Assembly: GCA_001804805.1 (NCBI GenBank)
Contig: MHBH01000024.1
Location: forward strand, 106-33,772
Length of the DNA: 33,667 nt
Reading direction: 5' to 3'
Source: Lentisphaerae bacterium GWF2_49_21
Lineage (GTDB): Bacteria > Verrucomicrobiota > Lentisphaeria > Victivallales > GWF2-50-93
Below the pieces are notes generated by a model that was not told where the DNA came from, searched no databases, and was given only the letters and a program-made list of their open reading frames with translations. The position numbers and the translations under genes are program-made. Positions 7,420 to 16,231 of this stretch are shown here, one piece after another (within the stretch, counting starts at the first letter, position 1; every line of letters starts with the position of its first letter).

Positions 7420-10400
7420 AATGCTCCTTCATCGCATCCTCTATGCTCAATGACAGTTCCTTCATATTGAACGGCTTCTGTATGAACGCCTTCGCACCTG
7501 CATCCAGAAGGCCCTGCGTCTCGCCATCCATGCTGTATCCTGAAGCCAGAAGGACCCTGATTTCGGAATTGATGGATTTCATTGAGACAAAGGCCTCCTT
7601 GCCATTCATCCGAGGCATCATTATGTCAAGTACCACAAGATCTATGTCCTTCCATGAATTGCGATAGAACTCAACCGCCTCAAGACCATCATTGCACGTC
7701 ATGACTTTATGCCCAAAGGATCTCAGCATGCTTCCAACCATGTTCCTGACAATCTCCTCATCGTCTACCAGAAGAATACGGATGCCTTTCCTCTTCAAGG
7801 TGGATTCTGGTTTTGAATCATCCTTATGGACAATATCTTCCATCAGAGGGAAATACATGCAAAATACCGAGCCCTTGCCAGGTTCGCTATTGACATTGAT
7901 GATTCCATTGTGGCTGTTTACGGTGCCATACACAGATGCAAGCCCCATCCCTGTGCCCTTGTCCGGACCCTTGGTGGTAAAGAAAGGTTCGAAAATATGC
8001 TTTATCGTCTCCTTGTCTATTCCAATACCGGTGTCACTGATGCAGATTTTCAAATAACGGCTCATCAACGCCTTTTTCTGATCCTCCTTGTGAAAGACTT
8101 CCTCCATCGGGACATTTTCCGTGGTGAATGTGATCTCTCCGCCGTTAGGCATGGCGTCACGGGCGTTTATCGCCATGTTCAGCAGGGCGTTCTGCAGCTG
8201 CGTCGGATCCCCCACGATTATCGCCGGGCTTGCCTTCAATATCCTCTTGATTTCAATCCTCTTGTCTATGCTGTGCTCAAGGACGCTTATAACCTCCTCA
8301 ATGACCTTGTGGACGTTTACCGGTATAGTCAGGAATTTCCCCTTCCTTGAAAAGGCCAGAAGATCCTTGGTCAGATCCGAGGCTCTCCGCGAAGCACGAA
8401 GGATGCTTTCAATGTCATTTCTGAGATTGACATCATCCAGACGGTCATAAAGCAGTTCGGCGCAGCCCATTATGCCCATAAGCTGGTTGTTGAAATCGTG
8501 GGCGATTCCTCCGGCAAGTTGTCCTATTGCCTCCATTTTTTCGGAATGGCGGAGCCTCTCTTCAAGCTTAAGACGTTCCTCTTCGGCTTTCCTCTGTGTC
8601 GAAATATCGCGCACTGTCGCCTGAAGAATTATTTCGTCCTTGATTTTCACCCTTGAAAGAAGCACTGTGGCCGGGAATTCCTCCCCGGTCAACCGGCGAT
8701 GCGTCCATTCGAAGTAATTATACCCATCCCTTACTGCTATCTCAATCATCTCCTTCGCCTTCTCAATGGATTGCCGCCCATCAGGCTGAGACAAAGGAGA
8801 AAGCTCCCATGGCGCATGTCTTATAAATTCTTCAATGTCCTTCACCCCGAACATCTCGGCTATGGCAGGATTTGCGGAAGTGAATTTCCATGACGGCGGT
8901 GACAGCGTCATCAATGCATCCTTTGAATTTTCAAAAAGAGTGCGGAAGCGTTCTTCGCTCGTTTCCAGCGCCTGCTCAGTCCGCCTGCGCTCGGTGATAT
9001 CGTCGAACATGACGAACACCTTGCTTGCAACAGGAACTCCAAAGATGAACATTATCTTGACATCTCCATTCTTGCAGGTCACATGGTATTCTCTTCCTTC
9101 TATCTCGTGGTTGTCGGCTATTGCCTTTTCCATAAGACCCATCCACATGGCCATCGCTTCCTTGCGGTATTTCTCATCCGGATATGCCCGCTCCCACCAG
9201 CGGTCCATGTTCGGGATATCCTCATGGGAATAACCAAATGTCTCAACCGACTTATTGTTGATGAATTCAATCGTGCCGTCCATGCCAACTATCGCCATCG
9301 ACATCGGGGACTGTTCGACGATTTTCTGGAACCGGGATTCGCTCTTCATCAGTTCCTCAGTACGTTCCTCTACAAGTTCTTCGAGCCTGTTGCGGTATTT
9401 GTCCAACTCCCTCTCGGCATTCACCCTGTCGCTAATGTCATTTCCAACGCATAGTATCTCTATAACATTCCCCTTCTTATCCAGGATCGGCTTATTAGTC
9501 CAGGCTATCCATACGCGTTCGCCGTTCTTGCGCATGTTCTCATTGAGGTTGTTCCTGTATTTCTCAGGATGCCTGCCTATGTCCAGGATCATCACCTTGA
9601 GATCTGCTCCGTTCGTATCGAATTTGGGGACGATCGTTCCAACCACGTTTTTGCCAAGGATTTCCTCATTGCTGAAACCAAAGAACATCTGGGCGAACTC
9701 GTTGAAGAAAGTGACTTTTCCGGTATTGTCCATCCTGAGAATTATGCTGTTTGTGTTCTCGACAAGTTCCCGGTACTTCTTCTCGCTCTCTTTCAGTTCA
9801 GAGCTGCGTTCTTCCACCAGCTCCTCAAGATGATCCCGGTGTCTGGCAAGTTCAGCTTCGGCCAGCTTGCGGTCTGTCATGTCAAACTCAATTCCGTCCC
9901 AGCATGTCGTCCCGTCCTCAAGCCTGCGCGGACTTGAAACAAAAAATGACCAGCGGATTCCTCCAGAGGGAGTAATTATCCTGGCTTCGCTTTTGAAAAT
10001 GGATAGTTTCTCATTAGCCTCCTCCTCTTCTAGAAATATCCTTTCCCTGTCTTCCGGATGCACCTTGTTGTAGATAAGGCTGGCGTCCTTCATTCCTTCC
10101 TCAGGAGTGATGCCATAGAATTTTTGCACAGTTTCGCTCAAATATGTAAACCGGCGCGATCTGTCTTTCAACCTCAATAATTGATAGATCATCCCCGAAG
10201 CCAGATTGTTGCTGATATTACGGATGAGGGCTTCGTTCTTACGCAGCTCCTCCTGGCTCTTCCTGCGTTCCGTTATATCCCTGCACAGCGTAAGAATCCT
10301 CGGTCCATCCCCAGTTTCAATGACTGTCGCATTTATTTCAATCGGGGTGATCTTCCCTGAGGAATCGACGTAATCTATTTCAAAATTCCTTATGTATCCG

Positions 10401-12937
10401 TCCTTGGCGCATTTCCCTACAGCTTCGGCGTTTCTTTTCCTTTCATGTTCGGCGGTCCATTCAGTCACCTGCCTGCCTAGAATATCCTTCAACCCCTTAT
10501 GCCCTGTCAGATGGACATACTCCTGGTTCGCATCAATGACCCTTCCTTTGTCGTCAATCGTCACGTATCCAGTATTTGTCGTGTCAATCAGCGACTTGTA
10601 TTTTCTTTCGCTGCTGATCAAGGACGCAGACGCCTTCCTGCTTTCTGTAACATCACGGAAGCTCCAGACGCGGCCGACAGGTTTTCCATTTATCCGCTGT
10701 GGATGGGAATAACGCTCAAATATCCTTCCATCCTTGAACTCGAATTCGTCAAAACTTCCCTCCTCGGGATGGACATAGAGATATTTGACCTTGCTGATGA
10801 ACTTATCTGGATCCTTCAGCTGGTCAAGAACATAGTTCAGCGCCCGTTCATCCTCCCCCCTGGCTATGATTTCCCTAGGGATGTTCCACATCTTTGAAAA
10901 CCTGCTGTTCGAGTAAGTGATTTTCCCTTCAAGATCGACGACAAGGATGCCGTCAGTTGTGGATTCTACGGTAGCACTCAGGAGAGATAGCGACTGATTC
11001 AGCCCCTCTTCCACCATTTTGCGTTCTGTAATGTCCAGAAGCACTCCGGTCCAAATACGTTCCCCATCAGGAAGCTCCCTTGGACGCGACTCATAATGCA
11101 TCCACCTGACATTTCCCTTTACTATGAAACGCCCTTCCCAGAAGAATGGCTTTAAATTCTTATCTGAATATTCGTTTTTAGCCACCCACTCATCCCAGTC
11201 ATCAGGATGGATCATCTTCATTGTCAGTGTCGGATCCTTGAGATGCTCCTCCCTTCTTGCACCTGTAAGTTCGCAGTAACGGTCATTCATGAATTCATAG
11301 GCGTACGGGGGCTTGTCCGCAGAGGACCATTTGCCTTTCTTCCTGACCCTGATCCTGTATATTCCCGCCGACTGGTTGGCCAGGATGTCCTGATACAGCG
11401 CCTTGCTCTCCAGCAACATGTATTCGAATTGTTTCCGTTCGGTGATGTCCCGGAAGAAACCCACATTGCATTCGGTCCCTTCAAGCGTCAACCGCGCGGC
11501 GCTTATGTCCACATAAATGATTTTCCCGTCCTTGCACAGGCATGGAATGTTCGGAGCTATCGTCTTTTCACCCCTCGCCTGAGATTCAAATTCGGAGAGG
11601 ACGCGCGGCCAGTCGGGCGCAGGATGGATCTTCTGGATGGACATTTTAGCAAACTCGGCGGCGGAATACCCCAGCATTTTACAAATTCCAGGATTGGAGT
11701 ATTTGATCTTTTTCGTATGGATGTCCGCTATAAGGATGCCATCGGTGGCTCCTTCAAGGATCAGCTTGAACCTTTCGTATGACTCCTCAAGTTCCTGTTC
11801 CACCTGTTTGCGCTCAGTGGTGTCATCATATATGGCGACAATTTCGCCGGAAGGCAGCTTGTATATGTAGTTCTCCTTCCAACCTGATATCCTCTTGTCC
11901 TTGTAGAGACTTACGGGATGATTCTCCGGCTTCCCCGTCTTCCATACCCTCTTGAATACATCAAAAAGACCAAACTCCTTTACTCCGGGAAAAACTTCAA
12001 GGACTGATCTGCCTATTACCTTTCCCCTTGAGATCTTCTCTGTCTTTTCAGCTGATTTATTGAAATCCTTTATAATGAAGTCTTCACCATTTTTTGCAGC
12101 CTCGTAAACCGCCACACAGCTTCCCATGCTGTCAAATATGTTGCGGAACCTGTCTTCGCTTATCTGCAGGGAATCCTCCATGTTCCTGCGCTCGGTAATG
12201 TCGGAAACAATATGAACTATTCCACAGATCCCCCCCTCCTCGTCAAGAATCGGATCAACCGTTATTTCAAGCCAGAGATCCCCTGATTTTACAACAGAAA
12301 CTTCCCTCTTCTTTGTTTTTTGCATCCGTACTGTTGGACATTCTGGCAGGGGTTCAGTAGTCCCATGCACGACTTCCCAGCAAAATTTCCCGAGCATCTT
12401 TCCAGAATGCTTCTTGAACATCTCGCTTGCCGCCTTGTTGCAACGGAGAATTTTAAAGTCGGGGCCCAGCAGGAACATGACATCCTTCACTGCATCAAAG
12501 GTCGTCTGCCATTCGAGAACGGCGGTAAGCAGGGTGTTCTCAGCTCTCTTTCTCCGAGTAATGTCCCGGCAAGTGCTCATGATCGCTGACTGTCCTTCCC
12601 AGACAATCAACTGGGCGGTCACATCGACAGGAAAACTCGTACCGTCCTTGCGCTGATGCATTGTTTCAAAGGTGGCCTGCCCGTCCTTCAGAACCTTGTC
12701 TATACGTTCTGGCATATTGATGCGCTGATCTGAATTATCCACCATATATGGGTTCAGGGATATCAGTTCATCCTGATCATAGCCAAGTTGGCGGCAAGCT
12801 GTCTTGTTGGCGGCAAGTATTTTCTTGCCTTTGGTGTCATGTATGAAGATGGCGTCTCCGGCTTCTTCGAAAATCTTCCGGAATTTCGAATCATCCCCAG
12901 GTAGCGGAGCTGGATTAACATGGTTTTTTCTTATCAC
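7409..12937 (-). CDS. Giant multi-PAS hybrid histidine kinase with C-terminal receiver
   Basis: This protein of 1842 residues carries about 11 consecutive PAS domains (about residues 15-1460), counted from the repeated boundary motif D-I-T-E-R/DITRRK at the end of each. Several look like PAS_3 folds (for example domains 5 and 8). Two linkers repeat an EELVEERxxEL coiled coil before domains 9 and 10. Phosphotransfer His1480 lies in [10 protein letters not shown]. The ATPase has G1 SDTGIG and G2 DKGTGMGL. The receiver carries Asp1771 in VLDIMMP. No membrane segment or signal peptide is visible, so sensing should be cytoplasmic, possibly of redox, ligands or oxygen through the PAS domains. The GTG start is supported by AAGGGG seven bases upstream. 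The stop overlaps the next kinase by 11 bases. It is much longer than usual hybrid kinases. Confidence 0.95.
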   Translation of the reverse strand: MIRKNHVNPAPLPGDDSKFRKIFEEAGDAIFIHDTKGKKILAANKTACRQLGYDQDELISLNPYMVDNSDQRINMPERIDKVLKDGQATFETMHQRKDGTSFPVDVTAQLIVWEGQSAIMSTCRDITRRKRAENTLLTAVLEWQTTFDAVKDVMFLLGPDFKILRCNKAASEMFKKHSGKMLGKFCWEVVHGTTEPLPECPTVRMQKTKKREVSVVKSGDLWLEITVDPILDEEGGICGIVHIVSDITERRNMEDSLQISEDRFRNIFDSMGSCVAVYEAAKNGEDFIIKDFNKSAEKTEKISRGKVIGRSVLEVFPGVKEFGLFDVFKRVWKTGKPENHPVSLYKDKRISGWKENYIYKLPSGEIVAIYDDTTERKQVEQELEESYERFKLILEGATDGILIADIHTKKIKYSNPGICKMLGYSAAEFAKMSIQKIHPAPDWPRVLSEFESQARGEKTIAPNIPCLCKDGKIIYVDISAARLTLEGTECNVGFFRDITERKQFEYMLLESKALYQDILANQSAGIYRIRVRKKGKWSSADKPPYAYEFMNDRYCELTGARREEHLKDPTLTMKMIHPDDWDEWVAKNEYSDKNLKPFFWEGRFIVKGNVRWMHYESRPRELPDGERIWTGVLLDITERKMVEEGLNQSLSLLSATVESTTDGILVVDLEGKITYSNSRFSKMWNIPREIIARGEDERALNYVLDQLKDPDKFISKVKYLYVHPEEGSFDEFEFKDGRIFERYSHPQRINGKPVGRVWSFRDVTESRKASASLISSERKYKSLIDTTNTGYVTIDDKGRVIDANQEYVHLTGHKGLKDILGRQVTEWTAEHERKRNAEAVGKCAKDGYIRNFEIDYVDSSGKITPIEINATVIETGDGPRILTLCRDITERRKSQEELRKNEALIRNISNNLASGMIYQLLRLKDRSRRFTYLSETVQKFYGITPEEGMKDASLIYNKVHPEDRERIFLEEEEANEKLSIFKSEARIITPSGGIRWSFFVSSPRRLEDGTTCWDGIEFDMTDRKLAEAELARHRDHLEELVEERSSELKESEKKYRELVENTNSIILRMDNTGKVTFFNEFAQMFFGFSNEEILGKNVVGTIVPKFDTNGADLKVMILDIGRHPEKYRNNLNENMRKNGERVWIAWTNKPILDKKGNVIEILCVGNDISDRVNAERELDKYRNRLEELVEERTEELMKSESRFQKIVEQSPMSMAIVGMDGTIEFINNKSVETFGYSHEDIPNMDRWWERAYPDEKYRKEAMAMWMGLMEKAIADNHEIEGREYHVTCKNGDVKIMFIFGVPVASKVFVMFDDITERRRTEQALETSEERFRTLFENSKDALMTLSPPSWKFTSANPAIAEMFGVKDIEEFIRHAPWELSPLSQPDGRQSIEKAKEMIEIAVRDGYNYFEWTHRRLTGEEFPATVLLSRVKIKDEIILQATVRDISTQRKAEEERLKLEERLRHSEKMEAIGQLAGGIAHDFNNQLMGIMGCAELLYDRLDDVNLRNDIESILRASRRASDLTKDLLAFSRKGKFLTIPVNVHKVIEEVISVLEHSIDKRIEIKRILKASPAIIVGDPTQLQNALLNMAINARDAMPNGGEITFTTENVPMEEVFHKEDQKKALMSRYLKICISDTGIGIDKETIKHIFEPFFTTKGPDKGTGMGLASVYGTVNSHNGIINVNSEPGKGSVFCMYFPLMEDIVHKDDSKPESTLKRKGIRILLVDDEEIVRNMVGSMLRSFGHKVMTCNDGLEAVEFYRNSWKDIDLVVLDIMMPRMNGKEAFVSMKSINSEIRVLLASGYSMDGETQGLLDAGAKAFIQKPFNMKELSLSIEDAMKEHCEK

Positions 12938-13136
12938 AAAAACACCCCTTCAAAAAGGCGCAAAGCTCCAGGCAATATCATCCTATTTTAAAACAAGCAA
13001 AAGCCTTTTCTGTTTTCAGCAAAATGGAAATAATAAAAACCGAAGCATTGAGATGGGAAATATATGATTAACTATAAAGGAGTTGTAAATATTTTTCATA
13101 AAAAATACTGTCCTATGTATTATTGCTCGCCACAGC

Positions 13137-13182
13137 TTGAATAAAGTATATATTAATTGTAATCTTTACAACTAAAGTTGTA
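13137..13182 (+). promoter_or_regulatory. Candidate promoter and operator before the cupin gene
   Basis: TTGAAT (13137-13142), a 17-base spacer and TAATCT (13160-13165) form a plausible sigma-70 promoter. A perfect hyphenated palindrome TACAACT-AA-AGTTGTA (13167-13182) covers the expected transcription start, as a repressor operator would. The rest of the 278-base gap 12938-13215 is AT-rich, with nothing else recognisable. Confidence 0.4.
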
Positions 13183-13215
13183 CAATTTTTTCAATTTAAT
13201 ATAAGCGGTATAACT

Positions 13216-13695
13216 ATGAAGCCTTCTGTAATCATTGAACTCCTTGATTTGAAACCTCTTCCAATCGAAGGAGGGTATTTCTGTGAAACCTTCCGGTCAA
13301 AGGAAGAGTCGAAAAGGGGGAACCACTGTACTGGAACCTGCATCTATTACCTTCTCGAAGGAAAGAAAAGATCATACTGGCATTCAGTGAAATCTGATGA
13401 GATCTGGCTATATCACTGCGGCTCCCCAGGAATACAGATACTGCTCTTTCCGGACGGAAAGTGGGAGGAACGCATAATCGGTGCGAACTTCGCAGAACGT
13501 GAATTCCCTCAAAGCATAATACCTGCAGACACCTGGCAGGCGACCATCCTCAAGGATCAGAATTCATGGGGACTCTTCTCCGCCATAGTATGTCCAGGCT
13601 TCGAATTCGAAGACTATATTCCAGGAAAAGGCTCGTACATGATTAAGAACTGGCCAAAGGCGGAAAAAAGGATAAGGGAACTGGGTTTGGAGTAG
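13216..13695 (+). CDS. Cupin_5 (DUF985) family protein
   Basis: The protein has 159 residues, the usual length of the family. It shows the family hallmarks PIEGGYFCETFRS (about 16-28), GTCIYYLLEG (about 40-49), SYWHSVKSDEIWLYHCG (about 53-69) with His and Glu as likely ligand or metal contacts, and IPADTWQA near 113-120. Cupin_5 proteins are small beta-barrel proteins; the biochemical role of most is unknown, though some bind sugars or nucleotide sugars. The gene is alone on its strand. Its TAG stop (13693-13695) lies inside the terminal GTAGGTAC of a palindromic repeat. The ribosome site is weak (AAGCGG). Confidence 0.88.
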   Translation: MKPSVIIELLDLKPLPIEGGYFCETFRSKEESKRGNHCTGTCIYYLLEGKKRSYWHSVKSDEIWLYHCGSPGIQILLFPDGKWEERIIGANFAEREFPQSIIPADTWQATILKDQNSWGLFSAIVCPGFEFEDYIPGKGSYMIKNWPKAEKRIRELGLE

Positions 13696-13799
13696 GTACG
13701 GCCTTCAGGCTGTACCATCTTATGTATTAAATTCATGGTACAAGCTTCCGCCTTCGCAAAAAAGAGCTACGGCGGACACAGAAAGCCATGTACCTACCT
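13692..13799. repeat. Palindromic dispersed repeat, copy B
   Basis: This copy begins GTAGGTACGGCCTTCAGGC and ends GAAAGCCATGTACCTACC, like copy A. The middle has a TCCGCC...GGCGGA hairpin. It lies exactly between the convergent cupin and nadA genes. The last base of the cupin reading frame and the stop codons of both genes fall within its two terminal GTAGGTA sequences. It could serve as a bidirectional terminator. Confidence 0.85.
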
Positions 13800-14717
13800 A
13801 GACATCTCCAGCATCTTCCTTATGGATTTTTCCGCCGGCACACGGATCTCCTCAGGAACTGAAATCCTGTGTTCCAGCTTCTCCAGCGATTCAAGCACAT
13901 TCTCAATCCTGTGCATCTTCATGTTCGGGCATACCGCCTGTTCCGTCACAGGTATGAACATCTTGTCCGGATTCTCCTTCCTGAGCCTGTAGATGAGTCC
14001 AATTTCTGTAGCAACAATTATTTTCTTCGCATCCGTCTGTTTTGCGAACTTGCACATACCACCGGTGCTGAGGACTTCATCGGCAAGATCCAATACGTCC
14101 AGCCTCGCTTCAGGATGGATCATGACCTTGGCATCGGGATATTCCTTCTTCTTCTGGATTATGATCTGCGGGGTTATCCGCATGTGGGTCGGACAGAATC
14201 CCGGCCACAGGATCATCTTTCTCCCCGTCTTCCTCTGGACATACGCACCAAGATTCTTGTCGGGGACAAAAATTATCTCCTTGTCCGGGGGAAGCGCCGA
14301 AACTATCTTAAGGGCGTTTGCGGAAGTCACACAGACATCTGTCAGGGCCTTTACCTCAGCCGAACTGTTGACATAAGTCACCACCAGGGCGTCAGGATGC
14401 TCCTTCTTCATCTTGATGAGATCTTCAGCGTCGGCCATATCGGCCATCGGGCACCCAGATTCCATTACCGGAAGAAGAACTGTCTTGTCCGGAGAGAGTA
14501 TTGCTGCGGTTTCCGCCATGAACTTGACGCCGCAGAATACGATCACGTCGGCCTTCGTGTCAGCCGCCTTCATGCTCAGTTCGAGGGAGTCCCCGGTGAA
14601 ATCTGCGATGTCCTGGACTTCGCCAAGCTGATAGTTATGAGTTATGATAATCGCATTCTTCTGCTTGCGCAGTACATTGATGCGGTCTATTATTTCTTTT
14701 TCAGTCAGAAATTCCAT
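13794..14717 (-). CDS. nadA: Quinolinate synthase NadA
   Basis: The protein has 307 residues, the length of the short form of the enzyme. It condenses iminoaspartate with dihydroxyacetone phosphate to quinolinate in de novo NAD synthesis, in the cytoplasm, using a [4Fe-4S] cluster. Diagnostic motifs include ITHNYQLGEVQDIADFTGDS (about 25-44), VNSSAEVKA and IFVPDKNLG. The three conserved cluster cysteines are Cys89 in ESGCPMADM, Cys175 in GFCPTH and Cys263 in QAVCPNMK. Neither nadB nor nadC is visible nearby. The gene converges with the cupin gene, and its stop codon is formed by the end of repeat copy B. The start codon gives the canonical N-terminus. Confidence 0.96.
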   Translation of the reverse strand: MEFLTEKEIIDRINVLRKQKNAIIITHNYQLGEVQDIADFTGDSLELSMKAADTKADVIVFCGVKFMAETAAILSPDKTVLLPVMESGCPMADMADAEDLIKMKKEHPDALVVTYVNSSAEVKALTDVCVTSANALKIVSALPPDKEIIFVPDKNLGAYVQRKTGRKMILWPGFCPTHMRITPQIIIQKKKEYPDAKVMIHPEARLDVLDLADEVLSTGGMCKFAKQTDAKKIIVATEIGLIYRLRKENPDKMFIPVTEQAVCPNMKMHRIENVLESLEKLEHRISVPEEIRVPAEKSIRKMLEMSR

Positions 14718-14750
14718 TTCATTTGTCTCTGTATTAGATTTTGCAAGAGC

Positions 14751-14767
14751 GCCGGCATCTTGCCGGC
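14751..14767. repeat. Short GCCGGC hairpin between divergent genes
   Basis: GCCGGC-ATCTT-GCCGGC forms a perfect 6-bp stem in the 107-base gap between the divergent nadA and DUF374 genes. The GAGCGCCGGCATCTTGCCGG context resembles small dispersed REP-like hairpins of environmental genomes. Only one copy is seen here. Confidence 0.5.
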
Positions 14768-14824
14768 AACTAATTGCATGGCTCCATATTATTGATAACT
14801 ATAGATATTTACAGGAAAATATCA

Positions 14825-15490
14825 ATGTTTAATTTTTTCAAGAGAAAATTCAGGAACATAAAGAAGCTCCCTACCTTCCTCTTCTTCCTGCCTGTCTCCA
14901 TGATAAAACTCTCAAAGATCTGCATGAAAACTGAAGTTGTCGACCCGAACAAATGCGTTGATCCTGAAAAGTTCCCTTTCATTACCGTGACCTGGCACAA
15001 CAGGCTCCTCTTCTATCCCGCGATGTTCAAAAGACCGATCCGGAAGAAGACTGTCGCCATGGTAAGTGCTTCCCGCGACGGACAGTATGTCACCGACATC
15101 TGCAGGCTCTTTGGAATACGGAGTGTCAGGGGATCAAGCTCGAAAAAGGGGTTCGTCGCCTTTACTGACGCCCTGAAATTCCTCGAAGAAAAATGCAACA
15201 TAAGCATTACCCCTGACGGACCTCGCGGTCCCCGATACAAGATGAGCAAGGGCCCTATTGCACTGGCAAGCATGACGGGATATCGCGTCCTTCCCGTATC
15301 CGTCAATTATTCGTCATACTGGGAACTCAGGAGCTGGGACAAATTCCAGATACCGAAGCCCTGGGCGAAAATCACTCTGGTTCTTGGGAATCCCATTAAA
15401 ATCCCCGCCGACCTTTCTGATGAAGACACGGAAAAATGGCGCAAGACCGTCGAAGACGCCCTAAATGCCATCAGCGAGATTAAAAAGTAA
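14825..15490 (+). CDS. DUF374 lysophospholipid acyltransferase-like protein
   Basis: The protein has 221 residues from the ATG at 14825. That start is favoured over one 51 bases upstream because AGGA lies eight bases before it and the protein then begins MFNFFKRKF. The family markers are TVTWHNRLLFYPAMF (about 74-88, His as the acyltransferase histidine), VSASRDGQYVTDICRLFGI, RGSSSKKGF and TPDGPRGPRYKMSKG (about 134-148). DUF374 proteins are related to the PlsC/HtrB-type acyltransferases and are thought to act on lipid A or phospholipid precursors at the inner membrane, with few members tested. The gene is divergent from nadA and has no operon partner. Confidence 0.92.
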   Translation: MFNFFKRKFRNIKKLPTFLFFLPVSMIKLSKICMKTEVVDPNKCVDPEKFPFITVTWHNRLLFYPAMFKRPIRKKTVAMVSASRDGQYVTDICRLFGIRSVRGSSSKKGFVAFTDALKFLEEKCNISITPDGPRGPRYKMSKGPIALASMTGYRVLPVSVNYSSYWELRSWDKFQIPKPWAKITLVLGNPIKIPADLSDEDTEKWRKTVEDALNAISEIKK

Positions 15491-15538
15491 CAAAGCCATC
15501 CCTTGTCAGCGTACTCCTCCTATCCTAATTAATCCAGT

Positions 15539-15901
15539 CTAGCGACATTCACGCCGTGTTGAATCGGGCGGGGCCATAGGTGTCGGACGAGTGAAAGTGG
15601 AGGATTCATGCTTTTGCTGGATAGTGGAGGTAGTCATAGCGTCAGAAAGACGCTGGACAGAAGAGGCGGCAAGGTTGAAGCTATGGAGCATCTTTGTACA
15701 CGCTTCCGACTGATTTATCCACCCCCATGCGCGATCATTTATGAACCGGTCTACGTCTAATGAGTGCCCGTTGTGGAGTATTTCCGGCTTCCCTGAATTT
15801 TCCCATAAATACGTGTATATTTTATCTTCCATTTTTTTCTCCGCTGCTTGTGCCAATGTAGCCCATGCTCCAGCATATACAACTACGCCAGCCGCAAGCA
15901 A
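15539..15901 (-). CDS. Doubtful small ORF, possibly a secreted protein or a gene remnant
   Basis: The frame of up to 120 residues has only a TTG start (LAAGVVVYAGAWATLAQAA follows it, a plausible signal peptide). No Shine-Dalgarno is evident, and the frame stays open upstream without an ATG. The middle part (EDKIYTYLWENSGKPEILHN, then DRAWGWINQSEAC) looks protein-like. The C-terminus (TFTRPTPMAPPDSTRREC) is low in complexity and unconvincing. The upstream part overlaps a GC-rich CTCGCC/GGCGGG hairpin near 15922-15940. It could be a truncated gene. The 566-base gap 15491-16056 holds nothing else I can support. Confidence 0.3.
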   Translation of the reverse strand: MLAAGVVVYAGAWATLAQAAEKKMEDKIYTYLWENSGKPEILHNGHSLDVDRFINDRAWGWINQSEACTKMLHSFNLAASSVQRLSDAMTTSTIQQKHESSTFTRPTPMAPPDSTRRECR

Positions 15902-16056
15902 CGGGGTATTACGGATGCCCTCCCTCGCCTCGCGGCGGGCCGGAGATTCTTTATTAGGAAAAGAATTTTAGTACCTGTGTGACTTTGTGAGAGAAAAATG
16001 ATTTTGAATTTCTGCCCTTTACTAAACGTCTTTTTGAATTATAATTACGTCCCGAC

Positions 16057-16129
16057 GCCAATGTAGCTCAGTTGGTAGAGCAGCTCATTCGTAATGAGCA
16101 GGTCATCGGTTCAAATCCGATCATTGGCT
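16057..16129 (+). tRNA. tRNA-Thr (CGU)
   Basis: A full cloverleaf is visible. The acceptor stem is GCCAATG/CATTGGC. The D arm is GCTC-AGTTGGTA-GAGC. The anticodon stem GCTCA/TGAGC encloses the loop TTCGTAA with anticodon CGT at 16090-16092. The T arm is ATCGG-TTCAAAT-CCGAT. CCA is encoded at 16130-16132. I found no second copy of its 3' end in the window, so there is no sign of an integrated element using it. Confidence 0.96.
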
Positions 16130-16231
16130 CCAGTTTCTTTTCATCCCATAAAATGCAGAACTACTTGCAAATTCATACTCGGAAAAGAGAGTCCTGCATA
16201 CCAATGGTCCGTAGATATCCGCTCGCATGAT

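Noticed and set aside
13869-14795. Open frame of 308 codons on the plus strand opposite nadA
   Set aside because: It is the reverse shadow of nadA, is rich in His, Arg and Leu as expected from antisense frames, and matches no family I know. The minus-strand frame has all NadA cluster cysteines.
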